64,000 nt of DNA from Scilla litardierei (taxonomy: Eukaryota > Streptophyta > Magnoliopsida > Asparagales > Asparagaceae): positions 1 through 64,000 of the forward strand of contig JAULAV010003509.1 of NCBI GenBank assembly GCA_030789695.1, read 5' to 3'. The notes beneath the pieces are model-generated. The model had not been told where the DNA came from, did no database searches, and was given only the letters and a program-made list of their open reading frames with translations. The position numbers were made by a program, and so were the translations under genes. Positions 9,775-19,106 of this stretch are shown here, in pieces (position 1 is the first letter of the stretch; the number at the start of each line of letters is the position of its first letter).

Positions 9775-10581
9775 GACATTTAGCATGTTGCACAACTATC
9801 ATGTCACGTTTACTTTCCATTATCGGTACTCAAGTTAATTGTCATGTCATTGCATCCTTCATGCATTTCAGTGATTGCGTAGCTTTGCTACATTGCCTGT
9901 GTTCCTGGCTCGTGTTCCAGAAGCGGGCCATGTGTTGGTTGATAGCCAATGCCCGAATTGTGTGTTTCCTGGCTCGTGACCAGAAGCGAGCATAATGAGT
10001 TGGAAACCCCAACGCTCGATGTATTGAATTGTGAACTAAGAATACGAGCTCAATGAGCGGGGCAAACCTCAGGCTCACTAGCTGAGCTCAATGTGCGGGG
10101 ACCCCAGGCTCCATTACGTTTGGGTATAGGGGGTGAGGGTTAAGCGGCCATTCAACTGGGAGTCTGTTTGATCAACAACTGCAGTTGTAAGGCGTAAACT
10201 CTTTGGGGTGGGGTAGTGTTTGGGGCCGATCGGTCTGACATGCTAGCCATTCAGCGAAGGGCGCAAACATCTACAAAACAACCGTGAAATGTGATTGGTG
10301 TTTAGTGCCGATCGGTCTGCAATGCTAGCCATTCAGCGAAGGGCGTAAACACCAACAATGTGAATTGATTGAGATTGATAGTAGCTTGGCTACTCTTGTC
10401 TTGTCCCGATGATTGTTCTCTTGTACAAATCGTCTTGCCATGTTTTAATTGTGCACTCATGTTATAACTGCCATGTCATGCATACTAAACTGCTAGGTTG
10501 CTAGATGCCTCACTTTCAGTTTCCTTGCCCAAGTCTTTTTAGACTTGCTGACATGTGCCCCTTTACTCTTTTGGGTGACAC

Positions 10582-10689
10582 ATGTTAGATCCTGAGCCCG
10601 AGTCCCTCGTTGAGGACGAGGTGTTTGCTGATGCCGAGCCCGAGCCTGTGTTTGACGGGGAGTACGTGGACACTGGGGACCAGTCCTAG
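10582..10689 (+). CDS. Conserved acidic micro-ORF (E3 5' LTR)
   Basis: Intact 35-codon frame plus stop, nearly identical to the E1 copy. Position and frame are conserved relative to the LTR end. The 3' LTR copy differs by a synonymous GAT/GAC change. Confidence 0.45.
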   Translation: MLDPEPESLVEDEVFADAEPEPVFDGEYVDTGDQS

Positions 10690-11035
10690 TGTCTTCGTTG
10701 TGTTTTACTTTTGTTAAACAATTGTTTGTTATCGGTGCGTAGCACCTATGCTTTGTTATGTCGTTGTTGCTTTTGTTGGCCTTGTTCTGGGCCTTGGACT
10801 CTTTTCTTTTAGCCTGGTGGCTTTTCTGGATGTTGGACTTATTTTGTTGTTGGACAAATTATGAGATGTTAGAATTTTATTTCAGTCTCTCCTTGTGATA
10901 TTATTGTTATTCCGTTGTGGTTACAGGGACCTGCTTATGTATCGTGGACGCTTATCGGGTTTGGGGCTTCACAGCTCCACTCTCGTGCGGACCTTTTCAC
11001 GTCTCGCCTCCATTTTAGGGAAGCGGGTCGTGACA

Positions 11036-11181
11036 GGTTTTAGTCGTGGCCCATGCAGGTCCTTCTGTAACTGCGATTTTTTTTGGAATAGCGGTAATAA
11101 TATTAGAATGTCCAATGAACTAAGTTCGGCATCCGAGTCATTAGGCTCTGAGTCTAATTTTGGCCGTTTCTCTGGCGCTAG
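11036..11181 (+). other. E3 leader between 5' LTR and gag
   Basis: 146 bp that are collinear with the E4 leader (43644-43787) and the E2 leader (complement 23766-23910). All share GTGGCCCATGCAGG about 12 bases after the LTR. The usual initiator-methionine primer site TGGTATCAGAGC is absent. A TGG-led sequence (TGGTGGCCCATG in E2 and E4; CGTGGCCCATG here) may be the primer-binding site, but I cannot match it to a tRNA. Confidence 0.5.
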
Positions 11182-11793
11182 ATGACTAGAAGACGTCAGA
11201 CCCGCGCTGGTGGTGGATCTGCTATGAAGGCTTGCTACTTCTGCGGCAAGATCGGGCACCTCAAGGGGTCGTGCAGAAGCTTTCTAGGTCAGTGTTTGGT
11301 TTGTGGTGGTGCTACTCATTCGGCGAAAGATTGTCGGCATGCAAATCGGCTGCGGAAGGCGTCGGATGGAGTTCCGTGGCAGCAAGCACCGGAAGCTGGG
11401 CCGAGTCGGAAGATGTGCCATCGCTGTGTCAAGATTGGTCATAAGAAGGAACAGTGTAGGAAGTTCTTGGGGCAATGTATTGCCTGTGGAGATCCCACCC
11501 ATGTTCTCAGAGAGTGCCCGAGGTTGAAGCAGCCTTGGAAGGCACCTACTGCTGCCTCGCCGTTGCAGCAGAGAGCCCCGGGGCCCACTGGTCGTAGGGT
11601 ACCCCTTGTCCCACAGAGGCAGGCTTTTCGGCAGGCTTTTCCGCTGAGGAGGCAGGCTTCCCCGATGGCCGTAGTTGAGGCTGAGGCTGTGGATGGGGTT
11701 ATTGCAGGTAACCCTCAGTCTAGTTACCTTCTTCCTTTTGACAGTCTTGTTTGTTTGAACATGTTTGGTTGCTTGAATATGTTATGCTGCTAG
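11182..11793 (+). CDS. E3 mini-Gag: nucleocapsid-only protein with four CCHC knuckles
   Basis: The 203-codon frame is uninterrupted. Residues 1-14 (MTRRRQTRAGGGSA) resemble the Gag start of E2/E4 (MAGRR..TRG.GSGA). The capsid domain of about 270 residues is missing, and the protein goes straight into zinc knuckles: C18-C21-H26-C31, C38-C41-H46-C51, C79-C82-H87-C92 and C99-C102-H107-C112. E2 and E4 have only one pair, so the pair has been duplicated in tandem with a period of about 61 residues. A Pro/Gln/Arg-rich tail follows. The last residues (after VIAG) come from intron 1, where translation stops if the intron is retained. Likely an RNA-binding nucleocapsid-type protein. The intact frame in a young copy suggests it is maintained; function is inferred. 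Confidence 0.75.
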   Translation: MTRRRQTRAGGGSAMKACYFCGKIGHLKGSCRSFLGQCLVCGGATHSAKDCRHANRLRKASDGVPWQQAPEAGPSRKMCHRCVKIGHKKEQCRKFLGQCIACGDPTHVLRECPRLKQPWKAPTAASPLQQRAPGPTGRRVPLVPQRQAFRQAFPLRRQASPMAVVEAEAVDGVIAGNPQSSYLLPFDSLVCLNMFGCLNMLCC

Positions 11794-11930
11794 GATGGAA
11801 TTTGATTGCTGGGTTGGTTGTTGAGTGTGATCTAGGTTGCACGTTTCTGGCACGAGTCCTCTTGGCTCTGGTGCATCAATGTGCATTGCATCCTGGTGCT
11901 TCGTGTAGGAGCAATTCTTGATGGCCCCTT
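11708..11930 (+). other. E3 intron 1 (11708-11835) and protease stump
   Basis: The donor GCAG|GTAAC matches E2 and E4. The acceptor CTAG at 11832-11835 precedes GTTGCACG, which corresponds to the start of protease but lacks about a dozen bases. Protease-like sequence continues to about 11930 (ARVL..L), with the catalytic DSG destroyed. In E3 the intron can no longer join Gag to a working Pol. Confidence 0.55.
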
Positions 11931-14900
11931 TTTCCTTAAATATTTAATTCCTTCCTATTCGATCGAGTTAAAATCCCTTCGTAGATTTTGAAGTCTATTG
12001 GTTGAAATTTTTAATCTCGTATCTTTTGCTAACCGATGTTCCTCGTATTTTGGTTTTAAGAGCTTTACTACTAATTTGATTACTTTAGAATATCTTCCAA
12101 GATAAGTAGGATTTCAATTATTTTCATATATCAGTTCTAGGTTCATGGAACTCGTACCTTAAGGTCTTGTATAAATCAGTTATTTGGCAAATCCGGATCC
12201 TTCTAAAAAGTTTTTTTTTTTGATATTTATTTGGAATTTCTCTTCAGTTTTTTTTAAAACTTGTAGGCATTTAGCATGGGCCTAAATTTTCACACTATAG
12301 TTGATCGGATTTCATTCTTCGAATTTCAAAATTTCACCGAAGTAATATATTAAGCTACTGCCGTAAAATATTTTCGGACCTCTCCGTTGCAAATCTTGAC
12401 CTTTCTGAAGGTATCCCGTCGACTTCCTTTTTCCTAAGTTTAAATTTGTTCGGGATTTTAATATTTATATATTTATACTTCATGCTCCTTCGTTGACTTA
12501 AGGATCTCTAAAATTTTTGTCGAAAATTTGGAATACTAACCCATTGTATTTTTCCAGTCTATACCTTCCGTACCCATGAAAATACCTTGTCCCCTCTTAT
12601 ATAAATTTTATTCCGAACTGTATCTTTATTTTTTCCCAATTCGATTTATAAAATTTCCTTATCTTACTTATGCCATACAATTGACTCCTCGCGTTTCCTT
12701 TAATATACTTTTCAAGTTACACATGATTTCAGCTTTCAACCAACCAAGGATATGTTCAACATTTTCTCTATTACCATTTTTGGAAAATTACGTTTTCATA
12801 ACTTTCTCACGATCTAACCTTGCATAATGTGGTTTAAAGGCTTATTACAATTTTGACAATCCTACTACTAAGTTTTCCGTTCACCATACCTGCTTTCGGA
12901 ATAAGTTCTAAACTAAATCGAATTTTGAATGTTTACATGTATCCGTGTTAGGCTCATTAGCCCGTATGTTAATAGCTTTGTGTAAAACGATTTCTATTGG
13001 CGAATCCTGGATACACTAAAAGATGGGTCAATGTTAATTAACTATTTGAGCTTTTCCTGGCTTAAAGACATTGTAAGTATTTGGCATGGGTTTAAAATTC
13101 TTTCGTTAATTTAATTTCGTTTCAAAAATTTTGCCAACATTGTTAAATCACTGCCGCATGATATTTTCTAAAACTACGTCCTTAATGTGCGTATGAACGC
13201 CCTACTTCCCTTCATAATGATTTCCGTTAAACCAATAAACCAATTCCCCTTAATATGTGCATTCAACGCAAACTTATTTCTAACGACTGATTTTATCGAT
13301 CTTCAAATATCGTTTTTTCGGAAGGGAATTCCGACTTTTCAAAATATGACTGTTTTATACTTTTAGTGTCTTTGACTTTCGCTCTTCACATTTCATTTCT
13401 GAAAACTTATGGGAGTAATGTTTACATCTTTTCCCCCGCCTAAACATCCACAATTATACCTCCGTTCCACTTGATCCCTTTGCCTCCTTGTCCTCGCCCT
13501 ACCTGAACCCATTTTTACAATCTTGTTTCGTTGCGCCATCTAATCTTGGTTTCCTTCCTTCTGCCTAGTTATTCCACTAGTGTTCGCTGTTATTTACGTC
13601 GCGTCAGTTAGTAGTGGGTCCTTAGACTTTTGGTGATGTTGTCGTAGCGCATGTGCCTAAGTTGAATATGTAGGCTTGAAGAGTGTACCCCCCCCCTTAT
13701 AGCATGTCAATGTGTGCCTATTGCGTGATATATACATACTCAGGGTTATTCATGATGTTATGAAATTGTAAATGTGTTAATATTTATGGATATGTGCGAG
13801 GATGGCTATACCACTATGGAGGCGTCTATGTATGCAAGATTCTGTGTTTGAACGTCTGAATAGAGTGTATGTAGTTGGGGATACTTATGATGGCTGAAAT
13901 AATATGATTGGTGAAACTGTTTGTGTAATGGGTGTGCGTATAGTTAAAGTGGGTAGGCCTTTTTTGCGACCTATGTGTTGTACGCGTGAGAGTGTGCTCG
14001 TACGTAGTTACATATTGTGCGTAGGCGTGAGTAGTTATGAAATTTCTGCGTGAGTATATATGTGATATATATATATAGTAGTAGAAATATAATTTTGATT
14101 GGTATTGCTTGCTATTTGGATGTCGTATGCGTGTATACCATGAGGTATACACGGCTATTGCACATCTTGACTAATGGATGAAGTAAGTGTATTGGTGTGC
14201 CAATTATAAGTGGATGGATATGGTATATATATATATCTGATGCTGGGGTGTGACTATAGGTAAATACTTTTATTAGGGAGAGTATTGTAAATATAGGTGT
14301 GCTGATGTTTGTAATAATATCATGGTATATGAAGTGATTGAAATGTGTGATATTACCTGGTTAGATATTAAGGGTGTTTGACATTTAGATATGTATGTGG
14401 TTATGTTGGTAGACGTGTATGCATTAGCTAGTATTGGCATATGTATGGATTCTATGTTACGTATATGGAAATTATTCCGCTATGATTTTGAGTCTCACTC
14501 AAGCTTGAGTGGGTACACTCTATGTACATTGGTGTATATATGAATAAAATAATAGCGTGTGTGGGTGTGCACCATGCACGGGTAAGCATGTGATAGTTAT
14601 AGGAATTGGTGCCTGTGGTATGTGTGGTGTGTCGTGATTATAGCTATAGGACTATATATGGAGCGATAATATGATGAAATGTGTGCATGCATTTGAATGA
14701 CTAAAAATTGTGAAATTATAATGATTGTGGATGTATATTAGGTCTAGTGAGCTTGTTTTAACAATCGCATGGTGTGATTTCGCGTGTTGGTTGTTTGGCG
14801 TATACTAGGAGATATAGGGACTAGTGTACTATTATTGTCTTGTCCATAGGTAGTTAACTATACGTGTAGATTCCGATGGTATTTCCTAGTGTGAAATTAT

Positions 14901-15094
14901 TTTCATATAAGTAAAAGAGACTTGGTTATTTCATATAGTGTGTAATAAGTGCTTTATAGTTATATGGAATATACTTGCCTATATGAATGATTTGAATACG
15001 TGAATGGAGTTGTATGATTATGATCAAGTGTAAGTGTACTATGTGCGCGTATATATATATTTACTTCCGTGGTATTAATGATTGACCACCTAGA

Positions 15095-15138
<44 letters not shown>

Positions 15139-15226
15139 GCACTTGAAATGAATGTACTTGGTTGAAATGTTGATGCGGTATTGATTGAGGGTAGTTACTA
15201 GGGTGACTAGATATAGCTATAGTTAG
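11931..15226 (+). other. E3 non-coding filler replacing pol
   Basis: No convincing coding frame on either strand. The first half (to about 13600) is AT-rich and contains a diverged direct repeat: the segment around 12265-12390 (TAGCATGGGCCTAAATTTT, then ACTGCCGTAAAATATTTTC) resembles that around 13085-13190 (TGGCATGGG, then ACTGCCGCATGATATTTTC). The second half is rich in TATG and GTGTG words and simple TA runs. Similar filler is common in large non-autonomous retrotransposons, but I cannot name its source. Confidence 0.7.
15096..15137. repeat. (TA)21 microsatellite
   Basis: A perfect TA run of 42 bp near the 3' end of the E3 internal region. It is a slippage-prone site. Confidence 0.97.
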
Positions 15227-15264
15227 AAAGTCCGAGGACGGACTTTATTCTAAGGTGGGTAGGA
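15227..15264 (+). promoter_or_regulatory. E3 pre-PPT hairpin and polypurine tract
   Basis: The stem is AAAGTCCG / CGGACTTT with the AGGA loop. Relative to E1 (AAATTCCG / CGGAATTT) both partners of one pair changed, T-A to G-C. The PPT AAGGTGGGTAGGA abuts the 3' LTR at 15265. Keeping this segment when all of pol was lost argues that it is a cis requirement. Confidence 0.8.
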
Positions 15265-17721
15265 TGTAACGACCGCTTTTCATGTATCTGGATTTAATAT
15301 AATATAATATATGTTTTCATGGATTTTCTCCTCTTGTGTGGTTTTCGTCTCCGTAACTTTCATTTTCGATCGATTCGTCGTATTTTCTCATTTCTTCCTT
15401 AGGATCGTCGATTTCGAAGTGTGTCATTCGTGACGGGCTTCATAACGGTCGTATCTTACTATTAGATCAAGCCTAGGAGTCTTAGGAATCGATCCCGGGG
15501 CCCCGCGCTCCGTATCGGAACTTTTGGTGCTCATTAGCCGGTGTAAGAAGGGGCATCGACCGACTAGATGACGATCCAGTCGGTCGGCAATCCTTCTTGG
15601 ACCGACTAGTTAGCTTTCTAAATTTCTCAGGAGTTACTGTTTACTCTTAGTCGGTCTAAGAACGTTCATCGAGCGACTAGATGCTAAACTAGTCGGTCAG
15701 TACTTGTTCATGGACCGACTAACTCTAGAATCCTATTTTCGTTCAGGAGTTACTGTTTGCACTTAGTCGGTCTGCGTTGGTCGACCAACCGACTAGTTGC
15801 CAAACTAGTCGGTCAGTGGTTGCTCTTGGACCGACTAACCAGTGTTAAAACCCTAATTTCTGGGCAGCCGCCAGCCCAACCTATTTATACCCAACCCAAA
15901 CGACTTCTTCTTCTCCAACACGACCCAAAACCCTAAAATCTTCCCCCTTCAGCCCCCATCTTCCTCCAAGCTCCATTTCTCCATTCCAAGCCCTAGAATC
16001 ATCATCCAAACCATCCAATCACTCTATCTACCTCTCATCTTCCCCAAAGGCTCACCAAAACCCATCAAATCCCCACATCCCCCAAAACCCTAGTTTCCCC
16101 AATCTTCTCCAATCTTCTCCAGATTTGATCCTAGGGTTCCCCGGAGTGTTTCTTCCGTCTCCTCTTGGTAAGAAATCGTTCTACCGTTGTTTTCTTAACC
16201 TATTTGTAATTTTATGAAAACCCTAATTAATTTCATGTGTTTGGTGTTTGTTTCCCCCATAACAGCGATTTCCCCCGTAGATAGCATCCGTGTGACGAAG
16301 TGGTCGTCATCCCCGGTGCTAGGCAAGTGAAACTTGCCACTTAGGGTTTAGGCCATGTTTTAGGCCATTTTCTTGTTGTAGGCGTAAAAGAGACTAGGCG
16401 ACGAAATGATACTTGCCTAGGCGCAAATTGGGGAATTAGCTTGACAACGAAGCTAATTCCGACATTTAGCATGTTGCACAACTATCATGTCACGTTTACT
16501 TTCCATTATCGGTACGCAAGTTAATTGTCATGTCATTGCATCCTTCATGCATTTCAGTGATTGCGTAGCTTTGCTACATTGCCTGTGTTCCTGGCTCGTG
16601 TTCCAGAAGCGGGCCATGTGTTGGTTGATAGCCAATGCCCGAATTGTGTGTTTCCTGGCTCGTGACCAGAAGCGAGCATAATGAGTTGGAAACCCCAACG
16701 CTCGATGTATTGAATTGTGAACTAAGAATGCGAGCTCAATGAGCGGGGCAAACCTCAGGCTCACTAGCTGAGCTCAATGTGCGGGGACCCCAGGCTCCAT
16801 TACGTTTGGGTATAGGGGGTGAGGGTTAAGCGGCCATTCAACTGGGAGTCTGTTTGATCAACAACTGCAGTTGTAAGGCGTAAACTCTTTGGGGTGGGGT
16901 AGTGTTTGGGGCCGATCGGTCTGACATGCTAGCCATTCAGCGAAGGGCGCAAACATCTACAAAACAACCGTGAAATGTGATTGGTGTTTAGTGCCGATCG
17001 GTCTGCAATGCTAGCCATTCAGCGAAGGGCGTAAACACCAACAATGTGAATTGATTGAGATTGATAGTAGCTTGGCTACTCTTGTCTTGTCCCGATGATT
17101 GTTCTCTTGTACAAATCGTCTTGCCATGTTTTAATTGTGCACTCATGTTATAACTGCCATGTCATGCATACTAAACTGCTAGGTTGCTAGATGCCTCACT
17201 TTCAGTTTCCTTGCCCAAGTCTTTTTAGACTTGCTGACATGTGCCCCTTTACTCTTTTGGGTGACACATGTTAGATCCTGAGCCCGAGTCCCTCGTTGAG
17301 GACGAGGTGTTTGCTGACGCCGAGCCCGAGCCTGTGTTTGACGGGGAGTACGTGGACACTGGGGACCAGTCCTAGTGTCTTCGTTGTGTTTTACTTTTGT
17401 TAAACAGTTGTTTGTTATCGGTGCGTAGCACCTATGCTTTGTTATGTCGTTGTTGCTTTTGTTGGCCTTGTTCTGGGCCTTGGACTCTTTTCTTTTAGCC
17501 TGGTGGCTTTTCTGGATGTTGGACTTATTTTGTTGTTGGACAAATTATGAGATGTGAGAATTTTATTTCAGTCTCTCCTTGTAATATTATTGTTATTCCG
17601 TTGTGGTTACAGGGACCTGCTTATGTATCGTGGACGCTTATCGGGTTTGGGGCTTCACAGCTCCACTCTCGTGCGGACCTTTTCACGTCTCGCCTCCATT
17701 TTAGGGAAGCGGGTCGTGACA
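15265..17721 (+). repeat. E3 3' LTR (2457 bp)
   Basis: Same length as the 5' LTR and almost identical. Array A is at about 15556-15841, TATA at 15881-15890 and leader hairpins at 16322-16460. Differences seen include a G in GAGCGACTAG near 15671 and an A in GACCAACCGAC near 15786, both within array motifs. Confidence 0.95.
17268..17375 (+). CDS. Conserved acidic micro-ORF (E3 3' LTR)
   Basis: Second E3 copy of the 35-codon frame, intact. Being part of a young LTR pair it is not independent evidence from the 5' LTR copy. Confidence 0.45.
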   Translation: MLDPEPESLVEDEVFADAEPEPVFDGEYVDTGDQS

Positions 17722-18249
17722 ATGGCCCAAACCCTAAGTGGCAAGTTTCACTTGCCTAGCACCGAGGATGACGATCAACGAGGGTTCATCCCACGGATGC
17801 TAATATACAGGGAAGTTGCTGTTATGGAGAAACAATCATCAAAACAACATTCATTTCATTAGGGTTTCACAAAAACACAACGGGTTATGAAAACATTAAG
17901 AGATCGATTATTACCGTATCGGAAGCGGAAGAACGACGCCGAGCAATCACAGCAACGGAAGAAACGCTCCAGGGAACCTAGGGTTCAGATCTGGAATAGA
18001 TGGGGAAAATCTGGAGAAATGGGGTTTTGGGGGTTTGATGAAGGTTTGAGGAAGATGAGAGGTAGAATGTGTTAAGTGAGGGTTTGGATGATGGATTTTG
18101 GGCTTGGGATGAAGGAATAAGGGTTTGAGGTAGTAGGGGGCTCAATGGGGGAGAAATTAGGTTTAGAGTTGAAGAAGAAGAAGAAGAAAATGTTTGGAGG
18201 GGTATTTATAGGGTTTGGTGGCGGCTAGGGCAAAACTAGGGTTTACTGC

Positions 18250-18785
18250 ACTGATTAGTCGGTCAAAGAAGGTTGGCTGACCGACTAGTTTAGCAACTAG
18301 TCGGTCGGTCGATTAGCTGTGACCGACTAACACCAAGCAGTGAAATTAGGGAAAAATCCGGGTAATGAATTAGTCGGTCAAAGAGCAACCACTGACCGAC
18401 TAGTTTGAAAACTAGTCAGTCGGTTGACCAACACAGACCGACTAAGTCCAAACAGTAACTCCTGTACAAAAATAGGATTTAGATTTAGTCGGTCAAAGAA
18501 CAACTACTGACCGACTAGTTTCGAATCTAGTTGGTCGATGAACGTTCTTAGACCGACTAAGAATGAATAGTACTTGGTGTCAAAAATGATCATAGAGCTA
18601 GTCGGATAAAGAACGATTGCTGACCGACTAGTTTGCAACCTAGTCGGTAGACCAATGTTCTTAGACCGACTAACGATAAACAGTAACTCCTGAATAATTT
18701 ACAAAGCCCACTAGTCGGTCCATGAAGGTTTGCCGACCGACTAAATCGTCATCTAGTCGGTCGGTTCCCCTTCTTGTACCGGCTA
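18250..18785 (-). repeat. Palindrome array A of E2 3' LTR
   Basis: Five groups of TAGTCGGTC/GACCGACTA palindromes lie upstream, on the minus strand, of a TATA box near 18201-18210. The group at 18256-18329 matches the sirevirus-like LTR group at 32873-32946 at 60 of 74 positions without gaps, and all mismatches are in spacers. Confidence 0.9.
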
Positions 18786-19060
18786 ACGTGCACCAAAAGT
18801 TCCGAAATGGAGCGCGAAGCTCCGGGATCGATTCCTAAGACGCCTAGGCTTGATCTAACAATAAGATATGACCGATATGAAGCCCGTCACGAATGACTTA
18901 CTCCAAAATCGACGATCAATGGAAGAAGCTAGGAAAACGCGACGAAACGATCGAAAATGAAAGCTACGGAGAAGAAAACCACGCATAAGGAGAAAATCCA
19001 CCAAAACATATAATATAATATAATATAATAAATCCAGATACATGAAAACCAGTCGTTACA

Positions 19061-19099
19061 TCCTCCCCAACTTAAGAAAAATTCCGTCCTCGGAATTTT
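19061..19099 (-). promoter_or_regulatory. E2 PPT and pre-PPT hairpin
   Basis: On the minus strand a 9-bp stem (AAAATTCCG / CGGAATTTT) with AGGA loop occupies 19078-19099. The PPT TTGGGGAGGA follows and abuts the LTR at 19060. Confidence 0.8.
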
Positions 19100-19106
19100 C
19101 CAACAC

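Larger units (their letters stand above)
8579..11035 (+). repeat. E3 5' LTR (2457 bp)
   Basis: Starts TGTAACGACCGC and ends CGTGACA. It carries array A at about 8870-9155, TATA at 9195-9204, leader intron candidate at about 9481-9579, leader hairpins at 9636-9774, a two-unit version of the tandem repeat and the micro-ORF. It is one array group shorter than the E1 LTR. Confidence 0.95.
8579..17721 (+). mobile_element. E3: non-autonomous Tekay-related element, recent insertion
   Basis: A 9143-bp element with two 2457-bp LTRs, flanked by the perfect duplication ATGGC (8574-8578 and 17722-17726). I counted roughly a dozen differences between the LTRs by eye, about 0.5%, so the insertion is young. 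It lies inside the 3' LTR of E2. The internal region (11036-15264) keeps the leader, a short knuckle-only gag, intron 1, a protease stump, the pre-PPT hairpin and the PPT. RT, RNase H and integrase are absent and replaced by 3.3 kb of AT-rich sequence. It must have moved with enzymes supplied in trans, most simply by autonomous relatives. Confidence 0.95.
7376..19060 (-). repeat. E2 3' LTR, split by E3
   Basis: LTR sequence occupies 7376-8578 and 17727-19060; E3 plus one copy of its target duplication lies between. On the minus strand it runs from TGTAACGACTGG at 19060 to CGTGACA at 7376. It keeps array A (18250-18785), the TATA box (about 18201-18210), leader hairpin 3 (about 8466-8492) and the micro-ORF. 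E3 entered between leader hairpins 1 and 2. Confidence 0.92.

Noticed and set aside
9801..9995. 64-codon frame identical at 9801-9995 and 16487-16681
   Set aside because: It is identical because the two are LTRs of one young element. E1, E2 and E4 LTRs do not keep the frame.
10895..11185. Frames running through the LTR 3' end (also 5174, 17547, 43484, 50739)
   Set aside because: The LTR end is strongly conserved for integration, so the shared frame needs no coding explanation. Starts differ and none has a good context.
13826..14152. Tyr/His/Thr-rich minus-strand frame in E3 filler (also 14960-15142)
   Set aside because: It arises from TATG and TA simple repeats and has no domain.
17887..18075. 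Basic 62-codon frame, repeated at 25274-25462
   Set aside because: It is antisense to the leader of the E2 LTR, overlaps the intron candidate and is duplicated only through the LTR pair.
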